Origin: GCA-001735895 sp964488685
Lineage (GTDB): Bacteria; Pseudomonadota; Gammaproteobacteria; GCA-001735895
Direction: 5' to 3'
Length of the DNA stretch: 33,206 bases
NCBI GenBank assembly: GCA_964488685.1
Contig: CAZAVY010000029.1
Span: forward strand, 1 to 33,206
Of the stretch, positions 19,357 through 26,056 are shown in pieces. The position numbers and the translations under genes are program-made. Within the stretch, counting starts at the first letter, position 1. Each line of letters begins with the position of its first letter. Below the pieces are notes generated by a model. That model saw nothing but the letters and a program-made list of their open reading frames with translations, made no database searches and was not told where the DNA came from.

Positions 19357-20762
19357 TCAACTTCCAGGTAGTCGAGGATGCCTTCAGCCGCTTGACGCCC
19401 CTCGTATATCGCCGTCACCACAAGGTCGGAACCGCGCACCATGTCACCGCCGGCAAATACTTTCGGATTGCTGGTTTGAAACGGGAACTGGTTTTGCTCG
19501 GGCGCCACGACTCGACCGCCATCGTCGATATCGATCCTATGGTCCGCAAACCAGTCGGCGGGATCGGGACGGAATCCGAACGCAATCACGACCGCGTCAG
19601 CGGGCAGGATTTCCTCGGAACCCGGGATCGCTTCGGGTCGGCGTCGGCCCTGTTCATCGGCTTCTCCGAGCTCGGTTGAAATGAGCTTGATGCCGTCGAC
19701 CGAGCCGTTACCCACGATTTCGAGTGGTTGCCGGTTGAAACGGAACTCGATGCCTTCCTCCAGCGCATTGTCGACTTCGCGCATCGAGCCTGGCATGTTT
19801 TCCCGGTCCCTGCGATAGACGCAACTGACGCGGGTCGCACCCTGTCGAATCGCGGTGCGGACACAGTCCATCGCGGTATCGCCACCGCCCAGCACAACAA
19901 CCTTTTTATCTTTGAAATCGACGAACTCGGGTTTGTCACCACCGAAATCGATCTGCTCGTGGATGTTAGCGACCAGGTATGGCAAAGCTTCGAATACGCC
20001 CAGCTTATCTTCACCCGGAAGGTCGCCTTTCATATAGCGGTAGGTACCCATGCCGAGGAATACCGAATCATAGTCGCTCAGCAACTGCTCGAAGCCGATG
20101 TCTTTACCGATTTCGGTTTTGAGGAGAAATTCGATGCCCATGTCTTCAAACATCTTGCGGCGCCGGGTGATGACTTCTTTTTCAAGCTTGAATGGGGGAA
20201 TGCCGAAGGTCAGCAGGCCGCCGATTTCAGGATACCTGTCGAAAACCACGCAGGATACGCCGTTGCGGGTCAGCACATCGGCGCAGGCAATTCCCGCGGG
20301 TCCGGCGCCAACGATCGCGACTTTTTTGCCGCTGTCGATTACCGCTGAAAGATCGGGCGTCCAGCCCTGTTCGATCGCCTTGTCGGTAATGTATTTTTCA
20401 ACCGATCCGATCGATACCGCGCCAAACCCGGTATTGAGGGTACAGGCGCCTTCGCAAAGCCGGTCATGTGGGCAGATACGCCCGCAAACTTCGGGCAGGC
20501 TGTTGGTTTTGTGTGACATTTCCACGGCTTCCAGCAGGTTGCCTTCGGCCACCAGCTTGAGCCAGTTCGGGATATAGTTGTGCACCGGACATTTCCATTC
20601 ACAATATGGATTGCCGCATTCGATGCAACGCGCGGACTGATCGGCGGCCTCCTGCTGTCCATAGTCTCCGTAAATTTCGCCAAATTCCGTAACCCGCACG
20701 AAGACTGGTTTCTTACCGGGGTCGGTACGCTGTACTTCCAGAAACTGGAATACGTTTGGCAT
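19353..20762 (-). CDS. gltD: glutamate synthase (NADPH) small subunit GltD
   Basis: A 469-residue beta subunit of GOGAT. It takes electrons from NADPH through FAD and passes them by 4Fe-4S clusters to GltB. The N-terminal cluster cysteines are CIECGNPYCEWKCP and CGRICPHDRLCEGAC. The FAD-binding motif VAIVGAGPAGIACA is near residue 148, and the NADPH-binding VVVLGGGDTAMDC is near 290. The C-terminal FAD contact KVFAGGDMVRGSDLVV is intact. It lies 12 bp after yqeY and overlaps hemE. The partner gltB is in a different transcription unit about 11 kb away, so balanced subunit supply must rely on two promoters. Confidence 0.98.
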   Translation of the reverse strand: MPNVFQFLEVQRTDPGKKPVFVRVTEFGEIYGDYGQQEAADQSARCIECGNPYCEWKCPVHNYIPNWLKLVAEGNLLEAVEMSHKTNSLPEVCGRICPHDRLCEGACTLNTGFGAVSIGSVEKYITDKAIEQGWTPDLSAVIDSGKKVAIVGAGPAGIACADVLTRNGVSCVVFDRYPEIGGLLTFGIPPFKLEKEVITRRRKMFEDMGIEFLLKTEIGKDIGFEQLLSDYDSVFLGMGTYRYMKGDLPGEDKLGVFEALPYLVANIHEQIDFGGDKPEFVDFKDKKVVVLGGGDTAMDCVRTAIRQGATRVSCVYRRDRENMPGSMREVDNALEEGIEFRFNRQPLEIVGNGSVDGIKLISTELGEADEQGRRRPEAIPGSEEILPADAVVIAFGFRPDPADWFADHRIDIDDGGRVVAPEQNQFPFQTSNPKVFAGGDMVRGSDLVVTAIYEGRQAAEGILDYLEVE

Positions 20763-20774
20763 GTTAGTACTCCG

Positions 20775-21227
20775 CTAAGCGCAGAGCCGGGATTTGATTA
20801 GCCGGCTGACCTTACCCATATCGGCGCGCCCCTGCAGCCGGGGTTTGAGCTCTCGCATGAGTTTGCCCATATCTTTGATCGAGGTGGCGCCGGTGGAGGT
20901 GATGGATTGTTCGACGAGGGCGTTGATTTCTGCCTGTGACAAAGCTTGCGGCAGGTATTCCTGGATAATGACTAGTTCGGCCTGTTCGATTGCAACCAGG
21001 TCTTCGCGGGCGGCGGTCTCGAACTGCGCAATCGACTCGCGGCGTTGCTTGACCATCTTGTCGAGCACCACGATAATGCGATCGTTATCCAGTTCGATGC
21101 GTTCGTCGACTTCAATTTGTTTAATCGCGGCCAGCATCAATCGGATTACATCACGGCGTTTCTTGTCACCGCTTTTCATCGATGACTTCATGTCATCCAG
21201 TAAACGGGTTTTGAGGGTTTCCGACAT
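20775..21227 (-). CDS. yqeY: GatB/YqeY domain protein
   Basis: A 150-residue small helical protein of the YqeY family, related to the C-terminal tRNA-binding domain of the amidotransferase subunit GatB. Its exact role is not established; a link to translation or tRNA is assumed from the fold and from its constant neighbourhood with rpsU. Family features include KSGDKKRRDVIRLMLAAIKQIEVD at the N-terminus, EYLPQALSQAEI in the middle and DMGKLMRELKPRLQGRADM near the C-terminus. It begins 7 bp after the rpsU stop. In many gammaproteobacteria the next gene would be dnaG; here it is gltD. Confidence 0.95.
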   Translation of the reverse strand: MSETLKTRLLDDMKSSMKSGDKKRRDVIRLMLAAIKQIEVDERIELDNDRIIVVLDKMVKQRRESIAQFETAAREDLVAIEQAELVIIQEYLPQALSQAEINALVEQSITSTGATSIKDMGKLMRELKPRLQGRADMGKVSRLIKSRLCA

Positions 21228-21234
21228 AACGTGA

Positions 21235-21450
21235 CTAGTAAAGACGTCTGCGGGTGCCGAAGTCCTTGGAGATACGTTTGAAATTGCGTTTTACCGCGGC
21301 CGCTGACTTACGCTTGCGAACAGCGGTTGGTTTTTCATAGTGCTGACGACGACGGGTCTCGGTCAGGACGCCCGCTTTTTCGCAAGACCGCTTGAAACGA
21401 CGCAGTGCGAAATCAAATGGTTCGTTGTCCTTTACTTTGACTGATGGCAT
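21235..21450 (-). CDS. rpsU: 30S ribosomal protein S21
   Basis: A 71-residue, very basic ribosomal protein of the small subunit platform that supports mRNA binding. The sequence has the family start PSVKVKDNEPFDFALRRFKR and a lysine/arginine-rich C-terminus with AAVKRNFKR, the same length as E. coli S21. It heads the operon rpsU-yqeY-gltD-hemE behind a strong predicted promoter. It is divergent from tsaD, the arrangement usual for gammaproteobacteria. Confidence 0.98.
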   Translation of the reverse strand: MPSVKVKDNEPFDFALRRFKRSCEKAGVLTETRRRQHYEKPTAVRKRKSAAAVKRNFKRISKDFGTRRRLY

Positions 21451-21522
21451 ATTTGTTGATCCAGTAGTTAATAACGGCGCCGCTTACCTCAGCTTACCTG
21501 GCCCGGCTTCAAGAGCCGGACA

Positions 21523-21550
21523 ATTATAAGGAGGCGGCAGCAAATATCAA
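21523..21550 (-). promoter_or_regulatory. promoter of rpsU-yqeY-gltD-hemE
   Basis: On the minus strand TTGATA (21545-21550) and TATAAT (21523-21528) are spaced by 16 bases, about 75 bp ahead of the rpsU ATG. A 6-bp hairpin, CCGGCT/AGCCGG (21503-21508/21514-21519), sits at the likely transcription start. This is the best sigma-70 match I see in the window. Confidence 0.65.
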
Positions 21551-21580
21551 TCGTTAAAAAGTAATTAATATCCTGTATTT

Positions 21581-22600
21581 ATGAAAGTTTTAGGCATCGA
21601 AAGTTCCTGCGACGAGACCGGAATCGCGGTATATGATAGCGACAGCGGGCAGATTTGGCAGCGGCTATACTCGCAAATCGAAAAGCATCGCGAATACGGC
21701 GGCGTGGTTCCGGAACTCGCCTCGCGTGATCACGTCGTCAAGGCAGCGCCGCTGCTGGGTGAAATTTTCGACGAAATCGGTGGAGTAAACGCGCTTGATG
21801 CGATTGCCTATACCCGTGGCCCGGGTTTGGCAGGCGCGCTCATGGTCGGCGCCAACCTGGCCCGAGGACTCGCCTGGGGACTCGACAAGCCGGTACTCGG
21901 CGTGCATCACATGGAAGGGCATCTGCTGGCGCCCATGCTTTCCGAAGACAAGCCGAAACTGCCGTTTGTGGCATTGCTGGTTTCCGGTGGCCATACCCTG
22001 CTGGTTGATGTTAAAAAACTCGGCGACTATCGAATACTCGGCGAGTCGCTTGACGACGCGGTTGGAGAGGCCTTTGACAAAACCGCCAAACTAATGGGCT
22101 TGCCCTACCCGGGCGGGCCGGAGTTGGCGACCCTTGCTGATTCGGTTTCGCATTCACGGTTCGAGTTTCCGCGACCGATGACCAATCGACCAGGACTTGA
22201 ATTCAGCTTTAGCGGGCTTAAAACCGCGGCGCTTAAAATCGTCAGGCAACACGAGCCGCTGGATGATTCTTTGCGTGCCGAGATTGCGCATGCCTTTCAG
22301 CACGCGGTCGTCGAAACCTTGCGCATCAAATGTAACAGAGCGCTCGCACAAACCGGCTATGCCAACCTGGTGGTCGCCGGGGGCGTGGGTGCAAACCGTC
22401 GTTTGCGTGAGGTGCTTGAAAGGCAGGCCGAAGCATACAATACCAGGGTGCATTTTCCTGCACTCGAGTACTGTACCGACAATGGCGTGATGATTGCTTA
22501 CGCCGGGGCATTGCGCCTGTTGCGTGGCCAGCACGACGATGCGGCTGCCGATGTTATGGCGCGCTGGTCATTGGAGACCTTGCCAGTCATACCCCCGTAA
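21581..22600 (+). CDS. tsaD: tRNA threonylcarbamoyladenosine transferase subunit TsaD
   Basis: A 339-residue Kae1/TsaD ASKHA-fold protein that, with TsaB and TsaE, transfers threonylcarbamoyl to A37 of ANN-decoding tRNAs. It starts MKVLGIESSCDETGIAVYD. The metal-binding histidines are in GVHHMEGHLLAP (near residue 110). The signature KPKLPFVALLVSGGHTLL and the later VVAGGVGANRRLREVL and YCTDNGVMIAYAGALRL are all present. The last codons (VIPP and stop) fall inside a palindromic repeat that begins at 22586, so the natural C-terminus has been rewritten by the repeat. No strong ribosome binding site is seen before the ATG. Confidence 0.98.
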   Translation: MKVLGIESSCDETGIAVYDSDSGQIWQRLYSQIEKHREYGGVVPELASRDHVVKAAPLLGEIFDEIGGVNALDAIAYTRGPGLAGALMVGANLARGLAWGLDKPVLGVHHMEGHLLAPMLSEDKPKLPFVALLVSGGHTLLVDVKKLGDYRILGESLDDAVGEAFDKTAKLMGLPYPGGPELATLADSVSHSRFEFPRPMTNRPGLEFSFSGLKTAALKIVRQHEPLDDSLRAEIAHAFQHAVVETLRIKCNRALAQTGYANLVVAGGVGANRRLREVLERQAEAYNTRVHFPALEYCTDNGVMIAYAGALRLLRGQHDDAAADVMARWSLETLPVIPP

Positions 22601-22697
22601 ACGGGTATCTTGACAACATCTTATGTCATCCCGGTCCCCGAGCCGGGATCTGGCTCAAGGTGGCGCGTTGTCAGATACCCGCTTGCGCGGGTATGAC
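22586..22697. repeat. palindromic repeat overlapping the tsaD 3' end
   Basis: The left arm is 22586-22617 (starts GTCATACCCCCG, ends TTGACAAC). The right arm, 22667-22697, has the reverse complement GTCATACCCGCG...TGACAAC, so the arms of about 31 nt match with few changes. Between them is a separate hairpin, ATCCCGG/CCGGGAT at 22628-22634/22643-22649, preceded by another GTC. The outer arms share GTCATNCCCGCG-AAGCGG with the element at 345-432, so this is a second family member. Its left arm encodes the last tsaD codons and stop. It may also act as a transcription stop for tsaD. Confidence 0.75.
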
Positions 22698-22865
22698 TAA
22701 AATAAGGGTACTGATAAATTTAAGGGTACTGGCCGGTTTCAAATGTAACCCAGGTGCCGGTGCTACAAAGGCCACCATTGCGAGATGCGGTCGGTCCGAG
22801 GTATCGGTCAGGCCCGGGACCTCGGCCAGGGTAGGCGGCTTTATAGTCTGCGCCTATTTGTCTGG
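22698..22865. other. short non-coding gap between tsaD repeat and plsY
   Basis: No gene is supported. An 11-bp direct repeat TAAGGGTACTG occurs at 22703-22713 and 22721-22731 with an 18-bp period. The rest shows nothing I can name. folB, often next to plsY in related genomes, is not present here. Confidence 0.5.
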
Positions 22866-23441
22866 TCAGGATGCGTTGCCGCGGATCAGGCGTTGGATGT
22901 TGGCTTTGTGACGCCAGATCAGGATTACCGAGATCGCGATAAATACGGCGCTGACCGAGAGCTCCTGATGGCGCCAGTAAATCAACAATGGCAGTAGGCA
23001 AAACGAGATGATCGCCGCCAGCGACGAGATTTTGAATAATTTCGCGATCAGCAACCACAGCACAATCAAAATTGCGCCCGAGACCCAGTCAAAACCAACG
23101 GTTGCGGCAATCGTGGTGGCCACGCCCTTGCCACCCTGAAAATTGAAGAAAAGTGGAAAACAGTGACCGCTGAACGCAGCGAGTGCGGTCAACGCGATTA
23201 CCAGTTGATCGGCGCCGAGCCAGCTTGATATCAGTACTGGAATCAAGCCTTTCAGGCAATCACCGACCAGGGTGAGAAAGGCAGCTTTTTTACCGGCGAT
23301 TCGTAGTACGTTGGTGGCGCCGGGGTTATTCGAGCCCTCGCTGCGCGGGTCCTTGAATCCCATGATCTTGCTCAGCAGGATTGACGATGAAATGGATCCC
23401 AGCAGATAGGCGAAAATGAGTAGAAAAGCGGATTGCAGCAT
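22866..23441 (-). CDS. plsY: acyl-phosphate:glycerol-3-phosphate acyltransferase PlsY
   Basis: A 191-residue polytopic inner-membrane enzyme that acylates glycerol-3-phosphate with acyl-phosphate made by PlsX, the first membrane step of phospholipid synthesis. The three cytoplasmic signature loops are visible: DPRSEGSNNPGATNVLR (near residues 31-47), GHCFPLFFNFQGGKGVAT (near 97-114), and a final loop with the RHKANIQRLIRG tail. About five hydrophobic helices are seen. It begins close to a 94-bp palindrome that separates it from bioC. Confidence 0.96.
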   Translation of the reverse strand: MLQSAFLLIFAYLLGSISSSILLSKIMGFKDPRSEGSNNPGATNVLRIAGKKAAFLTLVGDCLKGLIPVLISSWLGADQLVIALTALAAFSGHCFPLFFNFQGGKGVATTIAATVGFDWVSGAILIVLWLLIAKLFKISSLAAIISFCLLPLLIYWRHQELSVSAVFIAISVILIWRHKANIQRLIRGNAS

Positions 23442-23463
23442 GGAAGACCGGGTTTTGTGCTCG

Positions 23464-23557
23464 ATTAAATCGAGGGACAGTATACTTATTTCCGGTTAAA
23501 AGAACCCAGGCGGATCAACTCGTCAAAGAAAGTAAGTATACTGTCCCCCGAATTAAT
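23464..23557. repeat. 94-bp palindrome (MITE-like) in plsY/bioC divergent promoter
   Basis: The left arm starts ATTAAATCGAGGGACAG and continues TATACTTATTTCC to 23493. The right arm (about 23528-23557) is its reverse complement with only a few mismatches (18 of 20 in the inner part, 15 of 17 in the outer). GGGGACAGTATACTTATTT termini recall sequences I associate with REP-type/tyrosine transposase elements; this is from memory, not a search. No transposase is present, so it would be a non-autonomous copy. Each arm carries an outward TATACT but no matching -35 at standard spacing. Confidence 0.75.
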
Positions 23558-23570
23558 TCAGGAAGTATCG

Positions 23571-24380
23571 TTGGACCTGCTCAATCCACCGCGGCTGGAC
23601 AAACAGTCGGTAAAGAAATTCGCCAATCGTGCGGCTAAAAGTTACGATAATGCCGCTATTTTGCAAAAAGAGGTGCTTAATCGGTTACTGGGGCGTTTAC
23701 ATTACATACGTCACCGACCGCAGACTATTGTCGACATTGGCTGTGGCACCGGCCAGGGTGTGCGCGGGCTGAGAAAGGCGTATCCGCGTGCCCGCATTTG
23801 TGCCACCGATATAGCCTATGAAATGTTGCTGCAAGCGCGTTCCAGTTACCGACTGTTGTCGAAAAAACGCCTCATTGCAGCGGATATGGAGCAGCTGCCG
23901 TTTGCAGCGCAGAGTTTCGATCTGGTATTTTCATCGCTGGCACTGTTGTGGTGCAATGATCTGGGGGCGGCGCTGAGGGAGTTTGCGCGAGTATCGCGCC
24001 CGGGAGCGCTGTTGATGTTTGCAAGCTTTGGACCGGGAACGCTGCGAGAACTTGCGCTCAGCTGGCAGGCACTCGATGTGCATCCGCATGTGCACCGTTT
24101 TATCGACATGCATGATGTGGGCGATGCAATGCTCGCGTCGGGATTCGCGCAACCGGTGGTCGATGCCGAGATCATTCGGATGGAATACCGGGAGTTCCGG
24201 ACCCTGCTGGAAGACTTGAGAATGATCGGGGCCAGCAACGCCGATGTCAGTCGTCGTCGCGGGTTGATGACACCATCGCAGTTACGCGGACTGGAAGCCA
24301 GCTATCGTGAGCACGGGTATGAAGATGGAAAATTCATCGCTTCCTACGAGGTTGTATACGGCCATGCCTGGATCAGTTAG
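23571..24380 (+). CDS. bioC: malonyl-ACP O-methyltransferase BioC
   Basis: A 269-residue SAM-dependent methyltransferase that methylates the free carboxyl of malonyl-ACP to start pimeloyl synthesis for biotin. The N-terminus has the BioC-typical RAAKSYDNAAILQKEV. The SAM site is VDIGCGTGQGV (near residue 60). The C-terminus keeps the family signatures RRRGLMTP and YEVVYGHAW. The start is TTG at 23571, with AGGAAG five bases upstream; no ATG gives a complete N-terminus. It stands alone rather than with bioBFHD. Its 3' end overlaps the convergent DUF2909 gene by 8 bp. A generic methyltransferase is the alternative, but the C-terminal signature favours BioC. Confidence 0.9.
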   Translation: MDLLNPPRLDKQSVKKFANRAAKSYDNAAILQKEVLNRLLGRLHYIRHRPQTIVDIGCGTGQGVRGLRKAYPRARICATDIAYEMLLQARSSYRLLSKKRLIAADMEQLPFAAQSFDLVFSSLALLWCNDLGAALREFARVSRPGALLMFASFGPGTLRELALSWQALDVHPHVHRFIDMHDVGDAMLASGFAQPVVDAEIIRMEYREFRTLLEDLRMIGASNADVSRRRGLMTPSQLRGLEASYREHGYEDGKFIASYEVVYGHAWIS

Positions 24381-24594
24381 CGACCGGGACAACGCCGTGG
24401 GGCTGGATCCAGCCCATGTAAAATGAGAGCGCAATGAAAATGAAGGTCACAATTGACAATATAATTCGAAACGTCAGGAACTTAACCGTGCGATTAGAAT
24501 TTTCGCGATCCTTGATCAGGCTGAACATGCCTGCTCCGAGGCTGAGCACAATAAGGATGAGCAGGATGGCGATGATAACTTTGACTATCAGCAT
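24373..24594 (-). CDS. DUF2909 family twin-transmembrane protein
   Basis: A 73-residue membrane protein with two hydrophobic helices flanking a charged loop (SLIKDRENSNRTVKFLTFRI), followed by GWIQPHG. This matches the DUF2909 family, which sits beside SURF1 in gammaproteobacterial oxidase clusters. Its function is unknown; a role in cytochrome oxidase assembly is inferred from neighbourhood only. The start is placed at MLIVKVII rather than nine codons upstream because the family begins there. It is divergent from SURF1 and convergent with bioC. Confidence 0.85.
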   Translation of the reverse strand: MLIVKVIIAILLILIVLSLGAGMFSLIKDRENSNRTVKFLTFRIILSIVTFIFIALSFYMGWIQPHGVVPVAN

Positions 24595-24651
24595 GGCGAT
24601 TACGTTATTCGTGCAACGCAATAGTGTACTGGATCAGCTGTTATAGTCGAT

Positions 24652-25368
24652 ATGATGGTCGGTCGGCGAAAGTTCAGGGCCGCGTGGTGGTCGGTCGCAC
24701 TGACCATGGCCGGTATTGCGCTATTCGGCGGTTTAGGAATGTGGCAACTGGAGCGCGCATCCTATAAGGAATCGATCGAAATCAAGTTTAAACAGCGCCT
24801 GGCAGAACCGTACCAGGCATTTTCGCCAGAGGACACCCGGGATGATATTGAGTATAAGAAACTGTTGCTGAATGGAGGTTACGACAATGCACGCAATTTC
24901 CTGGTTGATAACCAGGTACACCGAGGCAGGGCAGGTTACCACGTGCTTACCCCGCTACGTCTCAGCGACAGCGACAGCATCATTCTGGTGAATCGTGGTT
25001 GGGTCGCCTGGGGTGAGTCCCGGGATGAGTTAACGCCCATTCCGCAGCCATCCAGCGTAGACGGAATTCGCGGAATTGCATTCTTTCCAAACCCGCCGGC
25101 CTTGCGTCTTGGGGGAATTCAAATTGCCGGACACTGGCCGCAACTGATCCCTTTTATAGATATCGAAGCGATGCAGACACCGTTTCAGAATCGCCTGCTG
25201 CCGATGATTTTATGGTTGGCGCCGGAACAGGCCGGGCACTATCCGCGTGACTGGAAACCGGTCTGGATGCGGCCGCAGAAAAGCCGGGCTTACGCGACGC
25301 AGTGGTTTGCATTTGCAGGGCTTGCGTTGGTGTTTTTTGTCGTTTTAAACTTGCGGAAAATAGAATGA
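24652..25368 (+). CDS. SURF1 family cytochrome oxidase assembly protein
   Basis: A 238-residue inner-membrane protein of the SURF1/Shy1 family, which helps insert heme a into subunit I of aa3-type oxidases. It has an N-terminal transmembrane helix followed by GMWQLERASYK, a periplasmic domain with the signature ILVNRGWVAWG (near residue 115), and a C-terminal helix introduced by YATQWFAFAGLALVF. The length and two-helix layout are normal. It overlaps the next gene by ATGA at 25365-25368, so the two are translationally coupled. Confidence 0.95.
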   Translation: MMVGRRKFRAAWWSVALTMAGIALFGGLGMWQLERASYKESIEIKFKQRLAEPYQAFSPEDTRDDIEYKKLLLNGGYDNARNFLVDNQVHRGRAGYHVLTPLRLSDSDSIILVNRGWVAWGESRDELTPIPQPSSVDGIRGIAFFPNPPALRLGGIQIAGHWPQLIPFIDIEAMQTPFQNRLLPMILWLAPEQAGHYPRDWKPVWMRPQKSRAYATQWFAFAGLALVFFVVLNLRKIE

Positions 25369-25967
25369 GCCAGGATTCCAGGTCGCTATTATGGTATCGG
25401 ATCAAGCTTTTAGCGATGATTGCTGTTTTCCTATCGCCATTTATCGGGGGTTGGCTGGCGCTCTACGTATTTGAAATCAAACCCGCGAGCGGCAATTACG
25501 GCACCTTGGTCCAGCCGGTCAAAAAACTAAACTGGCCGCCGTTGTTAACCCTGGACGGGCAAATCCTGAAAGCCGGGTTTGGACGTAAATGGACCTTTCT
25601 GTTGTTTGCCGGAGAATCCTGTAGCGAGCTGTGCCGTTCGAATCTTTTTTACATGCGTCAACTCAGGATTTTGCTGGGACGCGATACCACGCGATTGCAG
25701 AACGTGTTGATCAGTGCGCAAGCGCTGAGCGACGCGACCAAGGCCTATCTCCGGGAATATCCCGATCTGAAGGTGATCGAGAATTACCGCGAGCCGGGCC
25801 TCTACCAGCAGTTCTATCTGCAAGGCTATGATCCGGTCGGCAGCACTTCGAAAATGTATCTGGTTGATCCTGACCAGAACCTGATGATGCACTATCCCGC
25901 GCAGAACGATCAGAACCGAATGCTGGAGGATATCAAAAAATTGATGAAGTTATCCCAGATCGGTTGA
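25365..25967 (+). CDS. Sco-like thioredoxin-fold membrane protein (oxidase cluster)
   Basis: A 200-residue protein with one N-terminal transmembrane helix (about 11-33) and a periplasmic thioredoxin-like domain. It holds a CxxxC (GESCSELCRSNLFYMRQL) and, further on, MYLVDPDQNLMMHYP, reminiscent of the Cys pair and histidine by which Sco proteins bind copper. It corresponds in position to the conserved hypothetical gene after SURF1 in Pseudomonas. A role in copper or thiol handling for the oxidase is inference. The start is the ATG at 25365 that overlaps the SURF1 stop; an upstream in-frame start would lie inside SURF1. Heme A synthase, usually next, is absent. Confidence 0.8.
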   Translation: MSQDSRSLLWYRIKLLAMIAVFLSPFIGGWLALYVFEIKPASGNYGTLVQPVKKLNWPPLLTLDGQILKAGFGRKWTFLLFAGESCSELCRSNLFYMRQLRILLGRDTTRLQNVLISAQALSDATKAYLREYPDLKVIENYREPGLYQQFYLQGYDPVGSTSKMYLVDPDQNLMMHYPAQNDQNRMLEDIKKLMKLSQIG

Positions 25968-25996
25968 TTCTGCTATCATTGCGCGATTGAATCGCG
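25950..25996 (+). promoter_or_regulatory. candidate ctaB promoter with overlapping 15-bp palindrome
   Basis: TTATCC (25950-25955), 18 bases and TATCAT (25974-25979) form a weak sigma-70 promoter. It is followed at once by the perfect odd palindrome CGCGATT-G-AATCGCG (25982-25996), which would span the transcription start. This is a typical position for a repressor site. Confidence 0.35.
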
Positions 25997-26056
25997 GTGC
26001 AAATGCCTGTATAAAGGCCGCCTTTCGCGAAGCACCGAAAACCATCGATACCTACA

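Noticed and set aside
19728..20348. 206-codon rightward frame opposite gltD
   Set aside because: It is antisense to the conserved FAD and NADPH domains of GltD.
22660..23058. Frames in and near the tsaD-plsY gap, considered as a folB remnant
   Set aside because: Neither strand shows the FolB N-terminus or its other motifs; part of each frame is repeat or plsY shadow.
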